Positions 36,724-44,973 of a DNA stretch of 64,000 nt are shown piece by piece. The notes under the pieces were generated by a model. The model searched no databases, was not told the DNA's origin, and was given only the letters and a program-made list of their open reading frames with translations. Numbering within the stretch: position 1 is the first letter of the stretch; each line of letters begins with the position of its first letter. Position numbers and translations under genes: made by a program. The DNA lies in assembly GCA_001797675.1 (NCBI GenBank), contig MGQB01000036.1, positions 1-64,000 of the forward strand, written 5' to 3'. This DNA is from Deltaproteobacteria bacterium RBG_13_43_22. GTDB taxonomy: Bacteria > Desulfobacterota > RBG-13-43-22.

Positions 36724-36852
36724 AATAGTCAGGAATAAAAAACAGGAGGGAGGACTATAGGCTTTTTATGCGGTATGGTATTTCAGGACAACCAAACTGC
36801 AGTCAGCTTGGCAAGAAGGGCAAAAGGAACAACATAGAAAAGGGAAAAAAAA

Positions 36853-37674
36853 TTGGCCAATGAAATTTCCTTAACCTCGGGAATGCGGAGTAATTTAATC
36901 AGTCTGCAGTTGACCACTAAACTTTTAAGTGAAACCCAGACCCGTTTGTCCACCGGTAAAAGGGTGAATACTGTCCTGGATGATCCGGTCAACTACTTTG
37001 CCGCACAGAGCCACACGACCCGGGCGGCCGACCTGGCTTCCCGTAAGGACGGCATGGGGGAAGCCATCAATATCGTAGCCTCGGCCGACAAAGGGTTAAC
37101 CGCCATCACTAACCTATATGAACAGGCCAAAGGTATTGCCACTTCGGCCCTAGCCACCACGGATACCGCTTCCCGGATCTCCTATCAGAACCAATACAAC
37201 ATAGTGATGAGTCAGATCGTCACCATGGCCAAAGATTCCGGGTATAAGGGGACGAATCTTTTAGATAATGGTTCAGTGGATGTCAAATTTAATGAGGACG
37301 GCTCTTCAAAACTAACGGTAAACGGCTTTAATGCGACAAATTTACCGGAAATTGGTTTAGGTTTTCCCTATTTTTGGGGTATCAACGGCGATACCTTTAT
37401 TAACGAGTCCTTGTCGGAGATTAATACGGCCTGTGAGATTATAAGAACCAAGGCAAAGACCCTGGCGGCCAATATGAATGTCATCACCACCCGTCAGGAT
37501 TTTACCACTAATATGATCAATACCCTGAAATCAGGAGCCGATAATTTGACTTTGGCTGACATGAATGAAGAATCGGCTAATATGCTGATGCTTCAAACCA
37601 GGCAGTCTCTGGGTACGACTTCACTTTCTATTGCATCTCAGGCGGCCCAAGCCGTTTTGAAGTTGTTCGGTTAA
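36853..37674 (+). CDS. fliC: Short flagellin
   Basis: 273 residues, starting at TTG (ANEISLTSGMRSNLISLQLT follows the initiator). The N-terminal D0/D1 helices are clear (LLSETQTRLSTGKRVNTVLD) and the C-terminal helices end in LGTTSLSIASQAAQAVLKLFG. The variable middle is almost absent, about 60 residues, so this is a minimal flagellin close to the alphaproteobacterial short type. No other flagellar gene is in the window, and the gene stands alone. A purine-rich GAAAAGGG lies upstream of the TTG. The sigma-28 promoter upstream supports expression with late flagellar genes. Confidence 0.9.
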   Translation: MANEISLTSGMRSNLISLQLTTKLLSETQTRLSTGKRVNTVLDDPVNYFAAQSHTTRAADLASRKDGMGEAINIVASADKGLTAITNLYEQAKGIATSALATTDTASRISYQNQYNIVMSQIVTMAKDSGYKGTNLLDNGSVDVKFNEDGSSKLTVNGFNATNLPEIGLGFPYFWGINGDTFINESLSEINTACEIIRTKAKTLAANMNVITTRQDFTTNMINTLKSGADNLTLADMNEESANMLMLQTRQSLGTTSLSIASQAAQAVLKLFG

Positions 37675-38366
37675 CGACTTGACTGAATAAGACGCCAGTA
37701 ACTAATTAAATAATTTATGGAATCAACTTTCACCGCCTCCACTGATTCTCTTGGATGATGTTCTCGCCTCTTTCAATCGCGAACCCAACCCCGGAGGACT
37801 TATCCCCAATCTCTTGACTAATGTTCTGAACGATATCCCAGCACCCCTGATGGCGTTAAAATCCTCGTAATCTTACCACGTCAGGAATATCTAACGACAA
37901 TCTATGCCCCCGATCATGATGTGGAGCTAAACACCGGGAGCGGCAAGACAAGCTGGTGTATATATTCACTCCCAAATACCACGACTTATCGTGTCAACTT
38001 AAGTGCTTATTAGTGTGCCCGAAAACGACGAAACTGGTTTTGCAACTTTTTCCCGGCGGGATGATAAATTTTCTTAGCCGGGGGTAGTATTTTTTCTAAT
38101 TTAGGTTGTTGAACAGAATTTTTATTGCCATTGAAGATACCGGGAGCAAGCCCCCGGCAATGCGTAACCACAAACAAATTCTATCTTTTTTCTTATCCTT
38201 CACTAGCTTGACGTCCAATTTGAAGAAATGGGCTGGCAAATGGTTATGCTGGCATATTTCTTGATTAAAGATGTCCGAAAGGCAGATTTGAAAGCCTATC
38301 TGTTTTTGTAAGGTCATAAGGTCTTAGCTAAAAATTTAGAATAATAGGCCTAACCCCGCCAGGCTC
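37675..38366. other. Long intergenic region after flagellin
   Basis: About 690 bases without a supported gene. The first 350 bases have codon-like composition but are full of stops in all frames; they may be a decayed gene I cannot identify. From about 38030 the sequence is the leader of the first pilin duplication unit. Confidence 0.5.
38106..38165 (+). repeat. R2-like repeat remnant
   Basis: TTGAACAGAA resembles the R2 end in reverse, and CCGGGAGCAAGCCCCCGGCA, continuing ATGCG, keeps the AA-loop hairpin followed by AATGCG seen in R2. Confidence 0.4.
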
Positions 38367-38393
38367 TAAAGTTTTTCTAAAAAATTCCGATCA
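38367..38393 (+). promoter_or_regulatory. Decayed sigma-28 promoter of the first pilin copy
   Basis: TAAAGTTT (38367-38374), 11 bases, TCCGATCA (38386-38393). The -35 is intact; the -10 has two changes from GCCGATAA. It occupies the position of the perfect promoter in the second unit. Confidence 0.6.
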
Positions 38394-38598
38394 ATAAGTA
38401 GGTATCGTGAATCCGGCAAACCTTTTAGGAAAACTATTGGAGTCTGTAATTCTTCTTTTATTATAAGAATAGAAGGAAAAACAAGGAGCGGGTGATTGAT
38501 CCTTACATTTAACTTAGGCAACTTGTTTGGTATTTGCAGTTAATCATGTATAGGCTTGGGACCTGTAATAAACCAATTAAACCCAAAAAATATCCAGA

Positions 38599-39087
38599 AT
38601 GATATTTACCATTAATAAAAGAATAATCATTTTAGTGGCGTTAACAGCCATCGGCATTCTGGACATGAGCAGTATCTCCATGGCTGCAACCAAAACCAAC
38701 AACCTTAATGTAACGGCATCTGTGGCTACAAACTGTAATATCATCAGCGTGACCGATGTCGCCTTCGGTGCGTATGATCCAACGAATGCGACCGATCTCG
38801 ATGTTAACGGGGATTTGACCTTTCGATGCACAAAAAACACCGCCTTTAAGACGTATATCGTCGGTACTAGGGCGATGGTCGGAGCCGTTAATCTTGATAA
38901 CCTTAACTTCGAGCTTTATACCGATGCAGGACGCACAACGGTCTACCCCAGCACCAACGCGGGCGGCAGTACCGTTACCCCGAATAACAGTCCAATAATC
39001 TCAACGATCTATGGCCGGATCCCAGCTCTTCAGGATGCGAGTATCGATACCTACTCGAAAGTTTTGACGGCCGCAGTAGAATATTAG
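38599..39087 (+). CDS. Spore coat U (SCPU) domain pilin-like protein, first copy with degraded start
   Basis: 162 residues in the track. The protein has a signal peptide (IIILVALTAIGILDMSSISM, then AA) and an SCPU/Csu-type pilin domain (NCNIISVTDVAFGAYDPTN, LTFRCTKNT, YTDAGRTTVYP), about 75% identical to the second copy. Alignment of the upstream DNA shows that the second copy's Shine-Dalgarno AGGAGGA corresponds to AGAATGA here, and its ATG corresponds to ATT at 38611. The only available ATG (38599) lies within the former Shine-Dalgarno and has no ribosome site of its own. It is probably poorly translated or silent, though the reading frame is still intact. Confidence 0.75.
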   Translation: MIFTINKRIIILVALTAIGILDMSSISMAATKTNNLNVTASVATNCNIISVTDVAFGAYDPTNATDLDVNGDLTFRCTKNTAFKTYIVGTRAMVGAVNLDNLNFELYTDAGRTTVYPSTNAGGSTVTPNNSPIISTIYGRIPALQDASIDTYSKVLTAAVEY

Positions 39088-39137
39088 AATAGCAATCATG
39101 TTTAGGGATATTCCATAATGTCCCCGAATATTTTTCA

Positions 39138-39187
39138 CTAACCCACTCAACAAGCAATGGGGAATGCACTCGTTGTCCATGTCAACT
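39138..39187 (+). repeat. R2-like repeat remnant (3' half)
   Basis: CTAACCCACTCAACAAGCAA followed by TGGGGAATGCACTCGTTG and CATGTCAAC matches the second half of R2 with several changes; the hairpin stem is partly lost. Confidence 0.55.
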
Positions 39188-39585
39188 ATTTCAACAATGA
39201 TTTTTTCTCATGACTTGGCTTGTAATTCAACAGCGTTCCCAATTATTTTGCAATTTTTTCCCGTTAGGGTGAAAATTTTTCCTTTTCGCGGTGTCGGTTT
39301 TTGGCCAAAACTGATTCTTAAGGGTTTTTTTGAAAAAAATATTGCGGTTGAAAATCCCCGATCCATAAATCAACAAAATTTCAACTGGAAGGATTTCCAT
39401 CTTTTTTCTGATCGCTCATCCGCTTGAAGGCGAATTTTAAAAAAAGGGCCTACTTAAAATTTTTTATTGGCATATTTCTTGATAATAAATCGTCCGATAG
39501 ACAGATTTAAAAACCCTTTCTATCTTTAAGGGTTTCGAGTTTTTATTTTTAAATGTCAAGAAAATAGACCGGACCCCGCCTCCTC

Positions 39586-39612
39586 TAAAGTTTTTTTCAT
39601 TTGTGCCGATAA
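39586..39612 (+). promoter_or_regulatory. Perfect sigma-28 (FliA) promoter of the pilus locus
   Basis: TAAAGTTT (39586-39593), 11 bases, GCCGATAA (39605-39612). Both elements and the spacing match the classical FliA consensus exactly. The transcript would start near 39620 and run into the second pilin gene, about 215 bases downstream. Confidence 0.85.
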
Positions 39613-39834
39613 ATAAGTAACCATAATGAGCCCAAGAACCCTTCTTGGGTAAGTTATGATTATGAAATCCTTCTTTCTTAAAAAAATCGGACACAGAAGG
39701 AAAAAACAAGGAGGGGGTGATACGAAAGATTAAGTCCTTAAAATTATTGTAGTATCGTTGTAAAATTTATTAAAACTTGGGACCTGTATTAAACCATTTA
39801 AACATTAAAATCTATTTTTAGGAGGATATCTATC

Positions 39835-40311
39835 ATGAAAAAAAGATTGATCATTTTAGCGGTTTTAGCCGCCATCGGCATTCTGGCCATGAGCAGTGTC
39901 TCCATGGCCGCCACCAAGACCAACAACCTTCAAGTAACGGCAGCCGTTCAGGCCAACTGTAATTTCATCAGTGTGACCGACGTTGCCTTCGGCGATTACG
40001 ATCCAACCTCCGCTACCGATCTGGATGTAAACGGAGATATGACCTTCCGCTGTACCAAAAATACAGCCTATAAAACTTATCTCGTTGGTACCCGTCAAAT
40101 GGTTGGGGCCGTGAACGCCGACAACCTGGATTTCGAACTCTACTCCGATGCCGGCCGTACCACGGTTTACCCCATCGACAACTCCGGCGGCAGCAGCAAT
40201 GCACCGGATAACAGCCCTATCACCTTAACCATCTATGGCCGGGTCACGGCCCTTCAGGATGTGAGTGTGGATACCTACTCGAGAACGTTGACGGCCACAG
40301 TCGAATATTAG
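39835..40311 (+). CDS. Spore coat U (SCPU) domain protein, main archaic chaperone-usher pilin
   Basis: 158 residues. Signal peptide with Lys-rich start and cleavage after SMA (LAAIGILAMSSVSMA), then an SCPU domain: ANCNFISVTDVAFGDYDPTS, MTFRCTKNTAYKTYLVG, ELYSDAGRTTVYP, ending in VDTYSRTLTATVEY, a beta-strand tail typical of Csu-type subunits. It is expected to be polymerised on the cell surface by donor-strand exchange through the chaperone and usher encoded downstream. AGGAGGA precedes the ATG at good spacing. A terminator follows the gene, which would give excess pilin over chaperone and usher. Confidence 0.9.
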   Translation: MKKRLIILAVLAAIGILAMSSVSMAATKTNNLQVTAAVQANCNFISVTDVAFGDYDPTSATDLDVNGDMTFRCTKNTAYKTYLVGTRQMVGAVNADNLDFELYSDAGRTTVYPIDNSGGSSNAPDNSPITLTIYGRVTALQDVSVDTYSRTLTATVEY

Positions 40312-40345
40312 GGATAAAACAGGATGGCCATTCGCTATCACAACC

Positions 40346-40380
40346 AAAAGGGTGAGGGTAAAAACTCACCCTTTTTGTTT
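40346..40380 (+). terminator. Rho-independent terminator after the main pilin gene
   Basis: AAAAGGGTGAG and CTCACCCTTTTT form an 11-bp stem around GGTAAAAA, followed by GTTTT. It sits between pilin and chaperone, so partial read-through would set subunit stoichiometry. Confidence 0.9.
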
Positions 40381-40408
40381 TAACCGCTCAACAAAAAAGG
40401 AAACAACC

Positions 40409-41206
40409 ATGAAGCACAGAAAACCGAGAAAAATTGGGTTTCATTTGAGGGTTTGGGAAATGACGGCTATCGGGCTTTTCCTGGCCTTGTTCCTGGCCAA
40501 TCATTCAGCAGCCGCCAACTTCGACCTCAAACCTATAAAAATATTTTTGGATCCCCAGACCAGAATAGAAAAACTTATCTTGAGGAATGTCAGCGAGGAG
40601 GATTTAACGGTACAGATCAAGGGTTATCAATGGAACCAAAATGAAAAAGGACAGGATATCTATCAGGAAACCAAGGATATTATCATTTTCCCCAGGATTG
40701 CCACCCTTAAAAAAGAGGAAGAAAAAATTGTCCGGATCGGCACCAATCTGAATTCCGGTTCCATGGAAAAGACCTATCGGATATTTGTGGAAGAAATACC
40801 GACCAGCGAAAAGAAAGACACCAGCGGCTCCACGGTTCATATGTATATGAAAATCGGGGTCCCTGTATTCATTAGCCCGGTGAAAAAGGAAGAAAAAGGG
40901 ACGATCGAGGCCGTTCACCTTCAGAAAGGGAAGGCGGAGATTAAAGTGCAGAATAAAGGAAATCTTCATTTCCTGGTAACCGCTGTCCAGATCAAGGGGG
41001 AAAATACCCAGGGAAAAGAAGTCTTTTCCACCGTCATCGGCGGATGGTACATTTTAAGCGGTCTGTCCAAGGCCTATGAGGTTTCCATCCCCCAGGATGT
41101 ATGCAGCAAAATGGACAAACTGACTATTGAAGTCAAGACCAACAATAACGTCATTTTCAAAGAACAGCTTCAGGTGGAAAAACCGATGTGCGGACAATCC
41201 ATATAG
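40409..41206 (+). CDS. Periplasmic pilus assembly chaperone (CsuC-like)
   Basis: 265 residues from the ATG at 40409 preceded by AAAAAAGGAA; the track start at 40352 lies in the terminator. Signal peptide LFLALFLANHSAAA. Two Ig-like domains follow: G1-strand and subunit-binding region FPRIATLKKEEEKIVRIGTN (Arg-rich edge typical of FimC/CsuC chaperones), then YRIFVEEIP. It folds pilins in the periplasm and delivers them to the usher. It is the first gene after the terminator and is followed directly by the usher. Confidence 0.9.
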   Translation: MKHRKPRKIGFHLRVWEMTAIGLFLALFLANHSAAANFDLKPIKIFLDPQTRIEKLILRNVSEEDLTVQIKGYQWNQNEKGQDIYQETKDIIIFPRIATLKKEEEKIVRIGTNLNSGSMEKTYRIFVEEIPTSEKKDTSGSTVHMYMKIGVPVFISPVKKEEKGTIEAVHLQKGKAEIKVQNKGNLHFLVTAVQIKGENTQGKEVFSTVIGGWYILSGLSKAYEVSIPQDVCSKMDKLTIEVKTNNNVIFKEQLQVEKPMCGQSI

Positions 41207-41219
41207 TGACAATGGCCTT

Positions 41220-43769
41220 ATGCCAAAAGGAAAACGAACAGAAAGCACCAAGCTCATTACAACAGGCCGGGCATGTGATTGTTACCCAATGCTGCTTAAA
41301 GACCAAATATACAGGTTTGTCCTGTCCAAAGTTGCACAGGTAGAGACCTATGCCGGACGGCTCTCCTCCCAACTTAACCGGCTGGTCCCGCTAAAAAAAA
41401 TAATAACCCCCCTCTCTTTAATTTTTTTTTCCACCCTTTCGGTAAGCCTTTTCCCCTTGCCGCCGGCCCAGGCCATGGAAACCATTATTCCCGTCATCTA
41501 TCTTAATGAAGAACAAAAGGGCGAATATTTTGTAAAAATGACGGAGGATCATGATTTTTTGATCAAGGCTGAAGACCTTAAAGCAATCGGTTTGCTGGAC
41601 CCCAAGGGGAAGTCCCAGGACGTTGAAGGGATATCCTATCTTTCTCTGAAGTCTTTGGCCAAGGTTACTTTTTTCTTTGATGAAAAAAAACTGGCCCTCA
41701 AGATACAGGCCTCCCCGGAACAGTTGGCCAGAACCGTCCTGGATTTTTCAAATAAACGACAGAAAGCTATCTATTATTCCAAGGAAAACAGCGTATTTTA
41801 CAATTATGGCCTCACCCTCAATGCGGGGAAAGGGTTCAAATATGAATCCTTCAGCACTACCGGTCAATTAGGGATCAGGGTGGGCAATTTCTTATTATTA
41901 TCGGATTCCATTGTTTCCACTACCGGTTCGGAAACAAAATTCAACCGCCTCATGTCCAGTATTACCTATGACCGGCGTGACCGGATGGATGCCTTTGTCT
42001 TTGGGGATTTTTATACTACCTCCGGCAATCTGGGGTCTTGCCAGGTCCTTGGGGGCCTGAGTTATTCCAAAAATTATTCGGCCGACCCCAATGTGATCAA
42101 AAGACCGGTTCAGGGATATCAGGGTTTTGTCACCCTGCCCTCGGAAGTCAGTGTTTATCTGAACGGGGTCCGCATCAAAAGTGAAAAAGTACCGGCCGGG
42201 GGATTTGACCTAAAAAATATCCTGGCCTACGGCGGACGGCAGGATATGGAAATCGTCATCAAAGATGCCTTTGGAAGGGAACAGCACATTGCCAATCCTT
42301 TTTATGTCTCCGATACCCTTCTGTCCAAAGGGTTTCATGATTATAGTTACAACATAGGCTTCCAGAGAAATAATATCGGTGCCAGTGAAGACCAATACGG
42401 TGATCCGGCCTTCCTGGGTTTCCATCGTTATGGTCTGACCAATAACCTGACCGTCGGTTTAAGGGGGGAAGCGGCCGGCGGCCTTTATAACATGGGGCCC
42501 AATTTTTCTTATGGGACTAATTTCGGGGTTTTTGATCTGGCCCTGGCCGGCAGTCGGGACAAAGGAGACAAGTCGGGTTGGGCCGGTTCGGTCAATTACA
42601 CCTTTCAGGGTAAAAGATTTAATACCCGATTAGGTTTTTCTAATTATGCAGAGGATTATGCCACCATTTCCACTTCCGAGAATACCGGTCTATCCCTATC
42701 CGGAAAAACCAAGTATGAAGCCTATGCCGGTGTCGGGTTCGGCACCAAAAGCTTCGGTTCCGTGGGACTCAATTATTCCAAAGCGGTAAAATATGATAAT
42801 GGAGAGAGACAGATTGCAGGTATACTCTATTCGAAAGGCATCGGGAGGAATTTTTCCCTTTCCCTTTCCCTGACCCACACCAATGAAAACGGTCCCGATA
42901 CCAACACCAGGGAAATAGATTTTTTTGTCAGCCTCACCTATTACCCCTGGAAAGAAACAATCATGACCAATACGGGTATGACCGGAGACCAGTTCAGGGG
43001 GAACATACAAGTTCAAAAGAATGCCCCCATAGGGGAAGGCTATGGGTATCGAGCTGCCCTGGACGTTTCGGAAGAGCAGGATAAACTCGTCACCCGCTTC
43101 AGACCCTATTTTCAGTATAAAGGCCCCTATGGGATTTATTCCACCGATATCACCACTTCATTCGGGGGGACCAACAATTATCAAAGCTATCAATTCAACG
43201 CCTCGGGGGCTATTGTTTATGTGGGAAAATCTTTCGGGTTCAGCCGGCCGGTGGACGACAGTTTTGCCATCGTTAAGGTGGGCAAGGTTCCCGGGGTTCG
43301 GGTCTTTCACAATAACCAGCTGATCGGAAGAACAGACCGGTCCGGCACCGCCGTGCTGCCCACTTTCCATTCCTACGATGAAAACCAGATCCGGATCAAC
43401 GACAAAGACATACCCCTGGAGTATGCCCTAAAAAAGGTCTCCAGGATTGTTTCCCCGCCCTTACGCAGCGGCACCCTGATCAAATTTGAGGCCAAAAAGG
43501 TCCAGGCCTTCACCGGAATGCTGACAATAGAAAAAGACGGCCAACGACTGCCGGTGGAATTTCAATTGATCAACCTGAAGAAAAACGAAAAAATCATTTC
43601 CTTCCAGACCGGAAGGGGTGGGGAATTTTTTATTGAGGAGGCCGAGGCCGGCACCTTTCAGGGCTCATTTAAATACGGCGAAAAGAAAGTCACTTTTACC
43701 ATCACCATACCCAAAAGCAATGAGACCATCATCGACGGGGGGGAAATCCATGTCCAGATTCAGCCTTAA
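41220..43769 (+). CDS. Outer-membrane usher (CsuD/FimD type)
   Basis: 849 residues from the ATG at 41220, 14 bases after the chaperone stop; the track start at 41127 overlaps the chaperone by 80 bases and is less likely. A late hydrophobic segment with AQA cleavage site (SVSLFPLPPAQAME) shows a long N-region. The N-terminal domain (VIYLNEEQKGEYFVKM) binds the chaperone, and the barrel with plug contains VSVYLNGVRIKSEKVPAGGF and IANPFYVSDTLL, as in archaic ushers. C-terminal domains follow from about residue 690. It translocates and polymerises pilins. The gene end overlaps the next SCPU gene by 20 bases. Confidence 0.9.
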   Translation: MPKGKRTESTKLITTGRACDCYPMLLKDQIYRFVLSKVAQVETYAGRLSSQLNRLVPLKKIITPLSLIFFSTLSVSLFPLPPAQAMETIIPVIYLNEEQKGEYFVKMTEDHDFLIKAEDLKAIGLLDPKGKSQDVEGISYLSLKSLAKVTFFFDEKKLALKIQASPEQLARTVLDFSNKRQKAIYYSKENSVFYNYGLTLNAGKGFKYESFSTTGQLGIRVGNFLLLSDSIVSTTGSETKFNRLMSSITYDRRDRMDAFVFGDFYTTSGNLGSCQVLGGLSYSKNYSADPNVIKRPVQGYQGFVTLPSEVSVYLNGVRIKSEKVPAGGFDLKNILAYGGRQDMEIVIKDAFGREQHIANPFYVSDTLLSKGFHDYSYNIGFQRNNIGASEDQYGDPAFLGFHRYGLTNNLTVGLRGEAAGGLYNMGPNFSYGTNFGVFDLALAGSRDKGDKSGWAGSVNYTFQGKRFNTRLGFSNYAEDYATISTSENTGLSLSGKTKYEAYAGVGFGTKSFGSVGLNYSKAVKYDNGERQIAGILYSKGIGRNFSLSLSLTHTNENGPDTNTREIDFFVSLTYYPWKETIMTNTGMTGDQFRGNIQVQKNAPIGEGYGYRAALDVSEEQDKLVTRFRPYFQYKGPYGIYSTDITTSFGGTNNYQSYQFNASGAIVYVGKSFGFSRPVDDSFAIVKVGKVPGVRVFHNNQLIGRTDRSGTAVLPTFHSYDENQIRINDKDIPLEYALKKVSRIVSPPLRSGTLIKFEAKKVQAFTGMLTIEKDGQRLPVEFQLINLKKNEKIISFQTGRGGEFFIEEAEAGTFQGSFKYGEKKVTFTITIPKSNETIIDGGEIHVQIQP

Positions 43770-44223
43770 TCTTTTAGGGGTCTTTTTATTTTGCCTCTTT
43801 TTCACAGTTGAGGCCTATGCCGCCGCTGACTGTAATTTTCAAACCGTAACCGACGTCAACTTCGGCAGTTACGATGTCTTGTCCGGTCTTAATAATGATT
43901 CAACGGGCAGTTTAACCGTATCGTGCTCCGGCCAAACCTGGACTACGGTTACTACCTCCATCGGCGCCAGTCCCAATTCCGGAGGTTTCAATCCAAGGCA
44001 GATGCTCCAAGCCAGTGGAACAGACCTGCTGAATTATAATCTTTATACCAATTCCACCAGGACCACCATCTGGGGAGACGGCACCCAGGGCACCTCAACC
44101 GTTACTACCAGTATCCATAAGAATCACCCTTGGAACGGAACGATCTACGGACGCATCCCGCCGGGTCTGAATGTGGGGATAGGGACTTATAGTGAAGCGC
44201 TGGTGGTCACAATAAATTTTTAG
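43750..44223 (+). CDS. Spore coat U domain protein, probable pilus tip or adaptor (CsuE-like position)
   Basis: 157 residues from the ATG at 43750, overlapping the usher end by 20 bases; the track start at 43618 lies deep in the usher gene. Signal peptide LGVFLFCLFFTVEAYAA, then an SCPU domain (ADCNFQTVTDVNFGSYDV, LTVSCSG, YNLYTNSTRTTIWGDG, TIYGRIP). Last gene of the operon, where csuE (tip adhesin) lies in Csu systems. It is about the size of one domain, whereas CsuE has two, so the tip may be simplified. Confidence 0.85.
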   Translation: MSRFSLNLLGVFLFCLFFTVEAYAAADCNFQTVTDVNFGSYDVLSGLNNDSTGSLTVSCSGQTWTTVTTSIGASPNSGGFNPRQMLQASGTDLLNYNLYTNSTRTTIWGDGTQGTSTVTTSIHKNHPWNGTIYGRIPPGLNVGIGTYSEALVVTINF

Positions 44224-44315
44224 GGGATATAATCCGGGGTAGAAAGACGAAAGCCTTAATTTGAAGTCAGAAATTCGCGATAATATCTCAACACTTTGAG
44301 CTCCGAAACAGCCAC

Positions 44316-44837
44316 TTACCTTTTCTTCCGTTTATTATCCAGATATTCCACCGGCTGGACCGAGATGGTAAAAGGCCAGGGATATAAGCCGGGGGTTGTA
44401 TTTTTGGAAAGAATACCTCGATAACTTAATTCAATGGTCTCCTTTTTCAGCCGGGTATAGGGTTGAAGGATAAAGGCGTTTCCGTTTTCCAATTGGGCCG
44501 GATTGTTCAGCCCTTGAATATGAACCTCCTTGAAAGGCCCCAGGGACCCCTCAAAGGCCAAAAGGTATCCATTCGGATTGTTGCTTTCCACCTCAAAAAG
44601 GGAGACCGAGGGAAGTTCCAGATAGCCTCTTTGAACATCCGGTTGGGAAATCGTAATCTCCGGCAGCTGGAAAAGGATATTCAAATGCAGGCGCGGAGGG
44701 ACCGTAGCCCTGACATTTAATTCTGCTGCCCAAAGGACGGGGACGGTTTCGTTGGAAGGCAGGAAAGTAATGAGAAATACTATAGGGATGAGGACAGTCA
44801 AGTAGAGGGTAAAGTATTTCAGTTTAGAAATAACCAT
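44316..44837 (-). CDS. Secreted protein of unknown family, paralogue A
   Basis: 173 residues. N-terminal signal (LYLTVLIPIVFLITFL) with a likely cleavage near VLWAAE. The mature part is beta-rich: PRLHLNILFQLPEITISQPD, VQRGYLELPS, NPNGYLLAFEGSLGPFKEV, and a closing GLYPWPFTISVQP. It is clearly homologous to the protein at 44974-45462. I do not recognise the family. It converges on the pilus operon with a 92-base gap and may be a surface or periplasmic accessory; that is by position only. Confidence 0.75.
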   Translation of the reverse strand: MVISKLKYFTLYLTVLIPIVFLITFLPSNETVPVLWAAELNVRATVPPRLHLNILFQLPEITISQPDVQRGYLELPSVSLFEVESNNPNGYLLAFEGSLGPFKEVHIQGLNNPAQLENGNAFILQPYTRLKKETIELSYRGILSKNTTPGLYPWPFTISVQPVEYLDNKRKKR

Positions 44838-44973
44838 CGTCCTGGAATCGGCTTATTCATTCTCTTCTTGGTTAATCTTTTTAACTCATCCTCTCAAAAA
44901 AAACAAGAAAAAGATAGGTCAAAATCAATCGGCTGGAATTTTTTAGAAGGTTCCTGTGGATGATCCGGAAGAT

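Larger units (their letters stand above)
39088..39834. other. Leader region of the second pilin unit
   Basis: 747 bases without a gene. It holds an R2-like remnant, the unit-2 leader, a perfect sigma-28 promoter, a CCCAAGAACCCTTCTTGGG hairpin (39629-39647) and a conserved AAGGAGGGGGTGAT box (about 39710) that could start a very short leader ORF. The untranslated leader would be about 215 nt. Confidence 0.6.
38030..40311 (+). repeat. Diverged tandem duplication of pilin gene with its leader (two units of about 1.1-1.2 kb)
   Basis: Unit 1 (about 38030-39087) and unit 2 (about 39240-40311) share, in order: TTTTGCAA.TTTTTCCCG, GGCATATTTCTTGAT, CCCCGCC..CTCTAAAGTTTTT, GAAGGAAAAA(A)CAAGGAG, CTTGGGACCTGTA and the pilin reading frame. 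Leader divergence is higher than coding divergence, so the copy is not recent. Confidence 0.8.

Noticed and set aside
38395-38500. Cyclic-di-GMP (GEMM) riboswitch in the pilin leader
   Set aside because: A GGCAAACC word is present, but the conserved CGCAAAGC core and tetraloop receptor are missing, and the second unit does not keep the word.
38599-40311. CRISPR-like tandem repeats
   Set aside because: The repetition is a two-unit gene duplication with diverged leaders, not short regular repeats with spacers.
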